Part shown: positions 1 through 7,135 of the stretch, one piece after another | Layout of the letters: each line of letters begins with the position of its first letter | How positions within the stretch are numbered: position 1 is the stretch's first letter | Assembly (NCBI GenBank): GCA_934486755.1 | Contig: CAKSQT010000037.1 | Span: 1 to 17,911 of the forward strand | Source: an uncultured Eubacteriales bacterium | GTDB taxonomy: Bacteria; Bacillota; Clostridia; Oscillospirales; Acutalibacteraceae | Length of the DNA stretch: 17,911 nucleotides | Direction of reading: 5' to 3' | The notes under the pieces: generated by a model | Seen by the model: the letters and a program-made list of their open reading frames with translations, nothing else | The model's database searches: none | Told to the model about the DNA's origin: nothing | Program-made: the position numbers and the translations under genes

Positions 1-753
1 TACGATATAGGGGCAGTACCTACTCCCGAACCGTATGCAAAGCGCACAAGCCACGGTATGATACTCGGTGAGAACGGCGAGAAGATGTCAAAATCACGCG
101 GTAACGTAGTTAATCCTGATGACATTATAAGGGATTACGGCGCGGATACAATGCGTGTTTACGAAATGTTTATCGGTGATTTTGAAAAATCTGCTCCGTG
201 GAGTCAGTCTTCAATTAAGGGCAGTAAACGTTTCCTTGAAAAAATTTGGGCGTTGTCGGACATTCTTACCGAAGGCGACGGATATTCGCCTGAACTTGAA
301 GCGGAATTCCACCGTACTATTAAAAAGGTATCCTCTGATATTGAGGGCTTAAAGATGAATACCGCAATTGCCGCGCTTATGTCGCTTTTGAACGCTGTTC
401 AGAGCAAGGGCAGTATAACCCGCGGCGAATACCGCACGTTGCTTATACTTCTTAACCCGTTCGCTCCCCATATTACCGAGGAGCTTTGGCAGCAAAGCGG
501 TTTTGAGGGTATGCTGAATGAGACTGAATGGCCCGCTTATGATGAGGCTAAATGTGTTGATAAGTCGGTTGAAATCGTCGTTCAGGTAAACGGAAAAATA
601 AAGGCAAGATTGAATGTGCCGACTGACATTTCCGCTGCTGACGCAATTTCGCTTGCAAAAGAAAATGATGCGGTTTTAGCCGCTGTTGCCGATAAGACTG
701 TTATAAAGGAACTCTACGTTCCTAAAAAACTTGTTAATATAGTGGTTAAATAA
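1..753 (+). CDS. leuS: Leucyl-tRNA synthetase, C-terminal part (5' end outside window)
   Basis: This is the C-terminal part of a class I aminoacyl-tRNA synthetase that attaches leucine to tRNA-Leu in the cytoplasm. The reading frame is open from base 1, so the gene begins outside the window. The KMSKS catalytic signature lies at 82-96, followed by the RGNVVNPDDII stretch typical of LeuRS. After it come the helical anticodon-binding domain (NPFAPHITEELW, about 451-486) and a small C-terminal domain (VEIVVQVNGKIKARLNVP) usual at the end of bacterial LeuRS. The gene stops at TAA 751-753. The next promoter starts only 13 bases later, and no intrinsic terminator is visible between them, so some read-through into the T-box leader is possible. 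The family call is secure; the missing N-terminal catalytic and editing domains cannot be judged. Confidence 0.97.
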   Translation, partial: YDIGAVPTPEPYAKRTSHGMILGENGEKMSKSRGNVVNPDDIIRDYGADTMRVYEMFIGDFEKSAPWSQSSIKGSKRFLEKIWALSDILTEGDGYSPELEAEFHRTIKKVSSDIEGLKMNTAIAALMSLLNAVQSKGSITRGEYRTLLILLNPFAPHITEELWQQSGFEGMLNETEWPAYDEAKCVDKSVEIVVQVNGKIKARLNVPTDISAADAISLAKENDAVLAAVADKTVIKELYVPKKLVNIVVK

Positions 754-766
754 TAACATAATTTTA

Positions 767-795
767 TTGACATAATTATTCTGTAATGTTATAAT
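767..795 (+). promoter_or_regulatory. Promoter for the asnS T-box operon
   Basis: A consensus -35 TTGACA (767-772) and a consensus -10 TATAAT (790-795) are separated by exactly 17 bases. They lie just downstream of leuS and just upstream of the T-box leader, so transcription would start near 802. Confidence 0.85.
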
Positions 796-801
796 TTGTT
801 T

Positions 802-1062
802 GTTAAAGGCTGAGAAAAAGAGAAGTAATGCCGCTTTTGGTGGGCAGTGAGCCGCAGACAGTGCGAATGCGGTCATACGGGCGGTATGAATAACACTTTG
901 GAGCCGCAATCCGAACGCTTTGTGTCAGTAGGGTGCGCCGTTGCGGTGCGTTAAACCGTTTACTTTGAGTGACCGTTTTATATATAACGGTAATTTAGGT
1001 GGCACCACGGATACGCGTATATTCGTCCTATGGTTTAGGACGGATATGCGCTTTTATTTTAT
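802..1062 (+). promoter_or_regulatory. T-box leader, tRNA-Asn specific, controlling asnS-asnA
   Basis: This is a tRNA-sensing transcription attenuator. Its T-box core, AGGTGGCACCACGG, lies at 997-1010. The Stem I region (about 815-910) has the conserved AGTGAGCCG bulge area and a specifier loop reading GAAT-AAC-A, with AAC (Asn codon) at 892-894. The UGGN bulge reads TGGC (1000-1003), which pairs with an acceptor end GCCA. That fits tRNA-Asn, whose discriminator base is G. Specifier, bulge and downstream genes therefore agree. Known mechanism: uncharged tRNA-Asn stabilises the antiterminator and permits transcription. The exact 5' edge is inferred from the promoter. Confidence 0.92.
1015..1060 (+). 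terminator. Intrinsic terminator of the Asn T-box
   Basis: A 16-bp stem (arms 1015-1030 and 1036-1051, two G-U wobbles, 5-base loop) is followed by a T-rich tract at 1052-1060. It is the terminator alternative to the T-box antiterminator and lies 22 bases before the chosen asnS start. Confidence 0.9.
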
Positions 1063-1082
1063 TTTAAAGAATGGTGGTTTTT

Positions 1083-2459
1083 ATGAAACATATTGATATT
1101 TCTGAGGTTTTTTCCGATAAGGAACTTATCGGAAAGGATATAGTTGTCTGCGGTTGGGTCCGCACCTCGCGCGACTCAAAAAATATGGCGTTTATCGAAC
1201 TTAATGACGGAACTTCTTTAAAGCATCTTCAAATTGTTCTTGATAAGTCTGTTATGCCTGATGTTTCCGATTATATGAAACTCGGAACCTCTTTGAAAGT
1301 AAAAGGTACTGTTGTTAAATCCGTCGTTGCGGCAGATTCGGTTGAGATAAACGCAAAGGAAATATGCGTTCTCGGCGAGTGCCCTGCGGAATATCCCTTG
1401 CAGAAGAAACGCCATACGCTTGAATATCTGCGCACAATTCCTCATCTGCGCGTCAGAACGAATACTTTTAACGCGGTTTTCAGGGTTCGTTCGGTAGTAT
1501 CGGCGTCAATTCACGAGTTTTTTCAGAATAGGAACTTTGTTTATATCAATACCCCTCTTATAACCGCCAGCGACTGTGAGGGTGCTGGCGAAATGTTCAA
1601 GGTAACAACAATAGGTTACAGCAATGAGTATAAGAGCGAGGAAGAATACAACACGAATGACTTTTTCGGCAAACGCGCCGCTTTGAGCGTTTCGGGTCAG
1701 CTTGAAGGCGAAGTTGCTGCAATGGCTCTCGGTAAGATATATACGTTCGGACCGAGCTTTCGTGCTGAAAAGAGCAATACTCCGCGCCACGTTGCAGAAT
1801 TCTGGCACGTTGAGCCGGAGGTTGCCTTTGCTGAACTGCCTGATATTATAGAAATTGCCGAAGCGCTGATAAAGCATATAATCAATACCGTTCTTGAAAA
1901 GTGTCCCGAAGAAATGAAGTTCTTTGACGCGCATTTTGAAAAAGGTCTTATAGAAAAACTCAAATCGGTCGCGGGTCACGATTTTGCGGTTATGACCTAC
2001 ACCGAGGCTATTGAACTGCTTAAAAAATCGGGTGAGGATTTCAAGTACCCCGTCGAGTGGGGCTGCGATCTTATGACCGAGCACGAGAGATATATTTCCG
2101 AAAAAATCTGCAAAAAGCCTGTGTTCTTAACCGATTATCCAAAGGAAATAAAATCTTTCTATATGAAACAAAACCCCGACGGTAAGACCGTTGCGGCAAC
2201 CGATTTGTTGGTTCCGGGAGTTGGTGAAATAATCGGTTGCAGTGAAAGGGAAGCGGATTTAGATAAACTGCTTGACGCAATGAAGTCACGCGGAATGTCC
2301 TTAGACGAGTATGAGCATTATATCGCCCTCCGCCGTTTCGGCTCAGTTCCGCACAGCGGCTTCGGATTGGGACTTGAACGTATGATTATGTATGTTACGG
2401 GTATGCAGAATATACGCGATGTTATTTTGTATCCGCGTACCGTAGGTTCAATAAGTTAA
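1083..2459 (+). CDS. asnS: Asparaginyl-tRNA synthetase
   Basis: A class II synthetase that charges tRNA-Asn with asparagine using ATP. The 458-residue protein has an N-terminal OB-fold anticodon-binding domain (about residues 15-110; VVCGWVRTSRDSK near its start). Class II motif 2 (FRAEKSNTPRHVAEFWHVEPE) lies near residue 222, and motif 3 (GFGLGLERMIMYVTG) near residue 425. The AEFWHVEPE and QNIRDVILYPRT stretches point to AsnRS rather than AspRS. I chose ATG 1083 because GGTGG (1073-1077) lies five bases upstream. An in-frame ATG at 1071 would add four residues but has no convincing ribosome site. The gene is under the Asn T-box and is followed after 62 bases by asnA. Confidence 0.96.
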   Translation: MKHIDISEVFSDKELIGKDIVVCGWVRTSRDSKNMAFIELNDGTSLKHLQIVLDKSVMPDVSDYMKLGTSLKVKGTVVKSVVAADSVEINAKEICVLGECPAEYPLQKKRHTLEYLRTIPHLRVRTNTFNAVFRVRSVVSASIHEFFQNRNFVYINTPLITASDCEGAGEMFKVTTIGYSNEYKSEEEYNTNDFFGKRAALSVSGQLEGEVAAMALGKIYTFGPSFRAEKSNTPRHVAEFWHVEPEVAFAELPDIIEIAEALIKHIINTVLEKCPEEMKFFDAHFEKGLIEKLKSVAGHDFAVMTYTEAIELLKKSGEDFKYPVEWGCDLMTEHERYISEKICKKPVFLTDYPKEIKSFYMKQNPDGKTVAATDLLVPGVGEIIGCSEREADLDKLLDAMKSRGMSLDEYEHYIALRRFGSVPHSGFGLGLERMIMYVTGMQNIRDVILYPRTVGSIS

Positions 2460-2521
2460 GCAAGCGGTAATAAATCCGAATCCGCCTGCGAAACAAAATT
2501 TTGTCTAAGGAGAGAACTGAT

Positions 2522-3511
2522 ATGAATAGCTATACTTCAAAACTAAACGAGTATGATACTCAGTCGGCAATTTCATTTGTAAAGGATAGGTTTGCCGCCG
2601 AGCTGTGCAATGCCCTTGATCTTTCGAGGGTTTCGGCACCGTTGTTTGTTAAAAAAGGAAGCGGAATAAACGATGACCTTAACGGCGTTGAACGCCCTGT
2701 TGATTTTGATGTTCTTGAAACGGGAGAGATCTGCGAGGTAGTTCACAGCCTTGCAAAATGGAAAAGAATGGCGCTTATGAAATATAAATTCCCGATACAT
2801 ACAGGACTTTATACCGATATGAACGCTATTCGCCGTGACGAGAAATGCGACAACGTTCATTCTATATACGTTGACCAATGGGATTGGGAAAAGGTAATAA
2901 CCTCTGAAGACAGAAACGAGGAGTATCTGAAAGCCACCGTTCGCAGTATATACGGCGCAATAGTCAGAACTTCAAAAGCAGTCTGTGAAAAGTATCCTGT
3001 GCTTGATATGTATATACCCGAGAATATCAGTTTTGTAACTACATATCAGTTGGAGGAAAAATATCCCGAGCTTACCCCAAAACAGCGCGAATACGAAGCG
3101 GCACGTGAGTTCGGCGCCGTCTTTATTATGAAAATAGGCGGAAGACTTAAAAACGGCGAAAAGCACGACGGCAGAGCGCCCGATTATGACGATTGGGAGT
3201 TAAACGGAGATATCGTTGTATACAACCGCGTGATAGACAGCGCTTTTGAAATATCCTCAATGGGTATTCGCGTAAACCGCGAAAGCCTGTTAAAACAGTT
3301 GAAAGCCGAAAATGCCGAAAACCGCCTTGAATATGACTTCCATAAAATGCTTGTTTCAGGCGCTTTACCGCTTACTGTGGGCGGCGGAATAGGTCAGTCA
3401 AGACTGTGTATGCTTCTTCTCCAAAAGGCGCATATCGGCGAGGTTCAGGTTTCCGTTTGGCCTAAAAGAGAAATAGAAGCCGCAAAGGCAAACGGCATAG
3501 CGCTTTTGTAG
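2522..3511 (+). CDS. asnA: Aspartate-ammonia ligase (asparagine synthetase A)
   Basis: Makes asparagine from aspartate, ammonia and ATP, with AMP and pyrophosphate as products. The 329-residue length matches the AsnA family (about 330). Recognisable AsnA stretches are the N-terminal SFVKDRFAAEL, the WKRMALMKY and GLYTDMNAIRRDE region (residues about 80-110), VDQWDWEKVI, and the C-terminal GGGIGQSRLCMLLL with the IGEVQVSVWP ending. The fold is related to class II synthetases. ATG 2522 is the start because AAGGAGAG (2507-2514) lies seven bases upstream; an in-frame TTG at 2501 lies upstream of that ribosome site and is rejected. Placement right behind asnS under an Asn-specific T-box means tRNA-Asn charging should control both supply and use of asparagine. 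Confidence 0.97.
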   Translation: MNSYTSKLNEYDTQSAISFVKDRFAAELCNALDLSRVSAPLFVKKGSGINDDLNGVERPVDFDVLETGEICEVVHSLAKWKRMALMKYKFPIHTGLYTDMNAIRRDEKCDNVHSIYVDQWDWEKVITSEDRNEEYLKATVRSIYGAIVRTSKAVCEKYPVLDMYIPENISFVTTYQLEEKYPELTPKQREYEAAREFGAVFIMKIGGRLKNGEKHDGRAPDYDDWELNGDIVVYNRVIDSAFEISSMGIRVNRESLLKQLKAENAENRLEYDFHKMLVSGALPLTVGGGIGQSRLCMLLLQKAHIGEVQVSVWPKREIEAAKANGIALL

Positions 3512-3513
3512 TT

Positions 3514-3831
3514 ATGAATACATTTGAAAGAATATATCAGGAAGTAAAGAAAATCCCGTACGGCAGGGTAGCAACATACGGTCAAATAGCCGCAATGGCG
3601 GGAAATCCCCGTTGGTCAAGGGTTGTAGGATATGCGTTGCACGTTAATCCTGACCCGAATGAAATTAAGTGCTACCGTGTAGTCAATAGATTCGGCGAAC
3701 TGTCATCGGCGTTTGCTTTCGGCGGTGTAAACCGCCAGAAAGAACTGCTTGAAGCCGAAGGCGTCGAAGTAAATGACGGTAAGGTGAATTTGAAAAAGTA
3801 CGGGGTATTTGCAAAACCATCTGATGATTAA
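3514..3831 (+). CDS. MGMT-family (O6-alkylguanine-DNA alkyltransferase-like) protein with an altered PCHR motif
   Basis: A 105-residue protein that is only the C-terminal, DNA-binding and active-site domain of the alkyltransferase family. Visible hallmarks are IPYGRVATYGQIA (residues 14-26), the arginine-finger region SRVVGYALHVNP (R36), and a VVNRFGELS stretch after the active-site motif. The usual PCHRV is KCYRV here: Cys53, the methyl-acceptor position, is kept, while Pro is replaced by Lys and His by Tyr. It therefore differs both from true alkyltransferases (PCHR) and from ATL proteins, in which the Cys is Trp. It could be an active repair enzyme, a weak one, or a lesion-binding protein. 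It starts two bases after the asnA stop with no clear ribosome site, suggesting translational coupling. The family is secure; the activity is not. Confidence 0.88.
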   Translation: MNTFERIYQEVKKIPYGRVATYGQIAAMAGNPRWSRVVGYALHVNPDPNEIKCYRVVNRFGELSSAFAFGGVNRQKELLEAEGVEVNDGKVNLKKYGVFAKPSDD

Positions 3832-3853
3832 ATAATTTTAAGGGGTATTTAAA

Positions 3854-4906
3854 ATGATTAAAAAATATCTTAACCGATTGTTTATTGACGGTCTTTCGGG
3901 AATGGCATACGGTCTGTTTTCAACATTGATAATAGGTACAATAATATGCCAAATAGGAAAACTTGTTGGGAATAATATAATCGGTTCATATCTTATCGCT
4001 ATGGGCAACGTCGCTAAAACCGTAACGGGCGCGGGAATAGGAATAGGGGTTGCCTGTAAGCTGAAATCAACCGCTCTTACTACTGTGGCGGCGGCTGTTG
4101 TAGGTATGGTAGGCGCTTTCCCGAACGCGGCAATCGAAGGGTATACTATCGGCTCCCCTGGCGAGCCTCTCGGCGCGTTTATAGCGGCTTATGTGGCAAT
4201 AGAAATAGGCGGTTTGGTATCGGGAAAAACTAAGGTTGATATAATAGTAACGCCTGTATGCTGTATTCTTTCGGGTGCCGCGGCTGGCTACTTTGTCGGA
4301 CCGTATATTTCTACGGCTATGAAATGGATAGGCGCGCTTGTAAATATAAACGTTGAAAACAGTCCGATAATCGGCGGAATCGTGGTTTCGGTAGTTATGG
4401 GTATACTGCTTACTCTCCCTATTTCTTCTGCGGCAATAGGCATTTCAATGGGACTTACAGGATTGGCGGCAGGCGCCGCAACGATCGGTTGCTGTTGCAA
4501 TATGGTTGGATTTGCCGTTATCAGCTACCGCGAGAATAAATTTGGCGGTCTTATTGCGCAGGGCATAGGCACTTCGATGATTCAAATGCCTAACATTGTG
4601 CGTAATCCGCTTATTTGGCTGCCGTCGATTATTTCAAGCGCAATTTTAGGACCTGTTGCGTCGGCTGCTCTAAAAATGGTGAGCAATCCAATCGGTTCTG
4701 GTATGGGCTCGGCAGGACTTGTCGGTCAGTTTATGGCCTACACAAGTATGATAAAAGCAGGAGTATCACCCGTGGTTACCGTAATTGAGATTATTGTTAT
4801 GCATTTTATTGCTCCCGCCGCTTTAAGTCTTGCGGTTGCTGAGGGTATGCGTAAACTTAAAATGATTAAACCCAACGACTTAAAGCTGGTAGATGCAAAT
4901 GCATAA
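3854..4906 (+). CDS. PTS EIIC-like membrane transporter (PTS_EIIC_2 family), orphan
   Basis: A 350-residue polytopic membrane protein with roughly eight to ten hydrophobic segments rich in Gly, Ala and Ile. It resembles the PTS_EIIC_2 group of 'PTS sugar transporter subunit IIC' proteins. The opening FIDGLSGMAYGLFSTLIIGTI and the central SSAAIGISMGLTGLAAGAA are typical of that family. A triple-Cys stretch (GCCCNM) lies near residue 215. No EIIA, EIIB or HPr gene lies nearby, so phosphotransfer is not demonstrated and the substrate cannot be named. The start is ATG 3854 with AAGGGG (3840-3845) eight bases upstream. The gene overlaps nth at its 3' end, consistent with the same operon. Confidence 0.8.
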   Translation: MIKKYLNRLFIDGLSGMAYGLFSTLIIGTIICQIGKLVGNNIIGSYLIAMGNVAKTVTGAGIGIGVACKLKSTALTTVAAAVVGMVGAFPNAAIEGYTIGSPGEPLGAFIAAYVAIEIGGLVSGKTKVDIIVTPVCCILSGAAAGYFVGPYISTAMKWIGALVNINVENSPIIGGIVVSVVMGILLTLPISSAAIGISMGLTGLAAGAATIGCCCNMVGFAVISYRENKFGGLIAQGIGTSMIQMPNIVRNPLIWLPSIISSAILGPVASAALKMVSNPIGSGMGSAGLVGQFMAYTSMIKAGVSPVVTVIEIIVMHFIAPAALSLAVAEGMRKLKMIKPNDLKLVDANA

Positions 4907-5543
4907 GAAACAACGTGCGGCAGAAGCGGTAAAAAGGCTGGAAATCCTGTATCCTGACGCCATTTGCTCGCTTAACTATACAAAAGACGACGCTTTTCAA
5001 TTACTTATAGCAACGCGGCTGTCGGCACAGTGTACCGACGCCCGTGTGAATATGGTAACACCCGCTTTATTCGCTGAGTTCCCCACAGCCGAAAAAATGG
5101 CGTCGGCTCCTTTGGAACGGATTGAGGAACTTATAAAAACCTGCGGTCTATATAAAACAAAAGCAAAAGACCTTATCGGGATAGCCAAAGCTGTTACGGA
5201 AGAATACGGCGGCAGGGTGCCTGACACTATTGAAGAATTAACAAAACTTCCGGGTGTCGGCAGAAAAACGGCTAATCTTGTGTGCGGTGATATTTACGGG
5301 AAACCTGCCGTTGTTACCGACACGCATTTTATAAGGATTTGCGGCAGATTGGGGCTTACCGATTCCACCGATCCGAAAAAAGTTGAAGACGAAATGCGAA
5401 AGCTCCTTGACCCGCAAAAATCAAATGCCTTTTGCCATAGAATTGTTTTATTCGGCAGAGACGTATGTACCGCAAGAAAAGCAAAATGCGATGATTGCGT
5501 TTTAAACGAGATATGCCCCAAAAAAATCAAGAATAAAAGATAG
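4893..5543 (+). CDS. nth: Endonuclease III, DNA glycosylase/AP lyase
   Basis: A base-excision repair enzyme that removes oxidised pyrimidines and cleaves the DNA backbone at the resulting abasic site. The 216-residue length is normal. The helix-hairpin-helix LPGVGRKTAN (residues 119-128) carries the catalytic Lys125, and VTDTHFIR carries the catalytic Asp143. The C-terminal [4Fe-4S] loop is complete in the pattern C-x6-C-x2-C-x5-C (Cys192, 199, 202, 208). ATG 4893 overlaps the end of the upstream EIIC-like gene by 14 bases, so translation is probably coupled; an in-frame ATG at 4899 is the alternative. It is one of two DNA-repair-family genes in this operon. Confidence 0.96.
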   Translation: MQMHKKQRAAEAVKRLEILYPDAICSLNYTKDDAFQLLIATRLSAQCTDARVNMVTPALFAEFPTAEKMASAPLERIEELIKTCGLYKTKAKDLIGIAKAVTEEYGGRVPDTIEELTKLPGVGRKTANLVCGDIYGKPAVVTDTHFIRICGRLGLTDSTDPKKVEDEMRKLLDPQKSNAFCHRIVLFGRDVCTARKAKCDDCVLNEICPKKIKNKR

Positions 5544-5553
5544 GTGAAACCGT

Positions 5554-6393
5554 ATGCAACAAAAGAGAGTGGTAGCTATACACGACATTTCCTGCTTGGG
5601 AAAATGTTCTCTTACGGTTGCGTTGCCTATAATATCCGCGGCGGGCATTGAAACCTCGGTAATACCGACAGCCGTGCTTTCAACGCATACGGGCGGGTTC
5701 GGTAAAAATACATTTTACAGCCTTGCGGATATACTGCCGTCAATTTCCGAACATTGGCGCGAAATCGGCGTTAGTTGCGACACAGTTTATACAGGCTATT
5801 TGGGATTTGGCGGCGAAATTGATGCAGTACGTGAAATTGTGGGACACCTGTGCAGCCGTATTACCAAGGTTATAGTAGATCCTGTTATGGCTGATAATGG
5901 ACATCTGTACCGCGGATTTGAACCTGATTATCCTAAACGAATGCAAAGGCTGTGCTATATGGCCGATATTATAACCCCTAATGTGACTGAGGCGGCTCTG
6001 CTCACCGATACCGAGTATATGGCTCCGCCTTATACAAATAAGTATATTGACGCTTTGCTTAAAAATCTGTATGAAAAATTCGGTGCAAGCGTTGTGCTTA
6101 CGGGCGTGGGTTTTTCAGAAAATGAAACGGGCGCCGCTGTTTTTGACGGATTTAATACGGTGTATAAAATCACCGAAAAAGCAAACGCGGCTTTCCACGG
6201 AACAGGAGATATTTTTTCAAGCGTGCTTACCGCCGCTGTTGTAAGAGGAAAAGAGCTGTGCCGTGCCGCTGAAATCGCCGTTGATTTTACAAAGGACTGC
6301 ATTTTGAACACATTAAAATACGAACGTGAAGAACGTTACGGAATTGTGTTTGAAACCGAAATACCCTTGTTGATTAAATATTTGGAGAGTTAA
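5554..6393 (+). CDS. Pyridoxamine/pyridoxal kinase (ribokinase-like fold)
   Basis: Predicted to phosphorylate the 5'-hydroxyl of pyridoxamine or pyridoxal with ATP, for salvage of the PLP cofactor. The 279-residue protein begins with RVVAIHDISCLGKCSL, typical of Clostridia pyridoxamine kinases. It carries VIVDPVMADNG (residues 106-116), the TPNVTEAALL segment (141-150), and the C-terminal ribokinase-type GTGD (216-219), in which Asp219 is the expected catalytic base. AGGTG (5542-5546) lies seven bases before ATG 5554 and overlaps the nth stop codon. The stop is immediately followed by the tcdA start. The substrate preference among vitamin B6 forms, or for a related compound such as hydroxymethylpyrimidine, cannot be read from sequence. 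Confidence 0.87.
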   Translation: MQQKRVVAIHDISCLGKCSLTVALPIISAAGIETSVIPTAVLSTHTGGFGKNTFYSLADILPSISEHWREIGVSCDTVYTGYLGFGGEIDAVREIVGHLCSRITKVIVDPVMADNGHLYRGFEPDYPKRMQRLCYMADIITPNVTEAALLTDTEYMAPPYTNKYIDALLKNLYEKFGASVVLTGVGFSENETGAAVFDGFNTVYKITEKANAAFHGTGDIFSSVLTAAVVRGKELCRAAEIAVDFTKDCILNTLKYEREERYGIVFETEIPLLIKYLES

Positions 6394-7104
6394 ATGGAAA
6401 AGCGCTTTTTAAGAACTGCCAGCCTTATCGGCGAAGAAAAACTAAACCGCCTGAACAAATCAACCGTTGCGGTTTTCGGAATCGGCGGCGTAGGTTCTTA
6501 TGCTTTGGAGGCTCTTGTTCGCAGCGGTGTGGGAACGGTATATATTTACGATAACGATACCGTTGCGGAAAGCAATATAAATCGCCAGCTTATAGCCCTT
6601 AACTCTTCGGTCGGTGAGTATAAAACTTCTGTTGCAAAAAAACGCTGTCTTGATATTAATCCCGATGTTAAAATATTTGATAATTGCGTTTTTGTAACGC
6701 CCAACACCGAGATTCCGTTTGAACGGTTTGATTTTGTTATCGACGCGGTAGATAATGTTACTGCTAAACTTCATATTATAAGTGAATGTAAAAGGTTCGG
6801 AACGCCTGTCATCAGCGTAATGGGAACAGGAAACAAACTTGAACCCCTGAAATTAACGGTTTCCGATATTTCCGAAACGCACGGCTGCCCGTTGGCAAGA
6901 GTGATGAGACGGGAGTTGAAAAAACGTAACATAACCGAGCTTAAAACAGTTTGGTCGCCCGAAAAACCGTTAGAGCCTATTAATTTCGGCGAATGTCGGG
7001 ATACGGGAAGAACCAGCCCCGGAAGTATGTCTCCCGTTCCCGGAACGGCAGGTCTTATTGCCGCTGCGGAAGTAATTAAAAAAATAACAGAGTATAATAG
7101 TTAG
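6394..7104 (+). CDS. tcdA: tRNA threonylcarbamoyladenosine dehydratase, E1-like
   Basis: An E1/ThiF-like enzyme that uses ATP to cyclise N6-threonylcarbamoyladenosine (t6A) at position 37 of ANN-decoding tRNAs into ct6A. The 236-residue protein has the Rossmann nucleotide loop GIGGVGSYALEAL (residues 29-41), the acidic end of strand two (YDNDTV, Asp53/Asp55), and the ATP-contacting NINRQL (61-66). It then has DAVDNVTAK and the TcdA-type C-terminal parts GTGNKLEP and GCPLARVMRRELKK. The PSPVPGTAGLI-like ending (SMSPVPGTAGLIAAAE) also fits TcdA rather than ThiF or MoeB. ATG 6394 directly follows the stop of the kinase gene, with GGAGAG at 6384-6389. Asparagine codons (AAY) are read by a t6A37 tRNA, so co-transcription with asnS is a possible but unproven link. 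Confidence 0.92.
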   Translation: MEKRFLRTASLIGEEKLNRLNKSTVAVFGIGGVGSYALEALVRSGVGTVYIYDNDTVAESNINRQLIALNSSVGEYKTSVAKKRCLDINPDVKIFDNCVFVTPNTEIPFERFDFVIDAVDNVTAKLHIISECKRFGTPVISVMGTGNKLEPLKLTVSDISETHGCPLARVMRRELKKRNITELKTVWSPEKPLEPINFGECRDTGRTSPGSMSPVPGTAGLIAAAEVIKKITEYNS

Positions 7105-7135
7105 AGTCGGTTAATAATATATCAGGTGATATGTT

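Noticed and set aside
1506..2084. Long antisense open frame within asnS (and similar ones within pheT, pheS, glnN and the PBP gene)
   Set aside because: These overlap securely identified genes, lack ribosome sites and show no family resemblance; they are shadows of the coding frame.
2460..2503. Weak hairpin (GCAAGCGG/CCGCCTGC) and a CAAAATTTTG palindrome between asnS and asnA
   Set aside because: The stem is short with a mismatch and has no T-run at its foot, so it is not supported as a terminator; the palindrome is AT-rich and could be chance.
2501..2521. TTG start seven codons upstream for asnA
   Set aside because: It lies upstream of the AAGGAGAG ribosome site that serves ATG 2522, and ATG 2522 gives the normal AsnA length.
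7093..7098. TATAAT at the end of tcdA as a promoter for the LCP-like gene
   Set aside because: No acceptable -35 hexamer lies 16-18 bases upstream.
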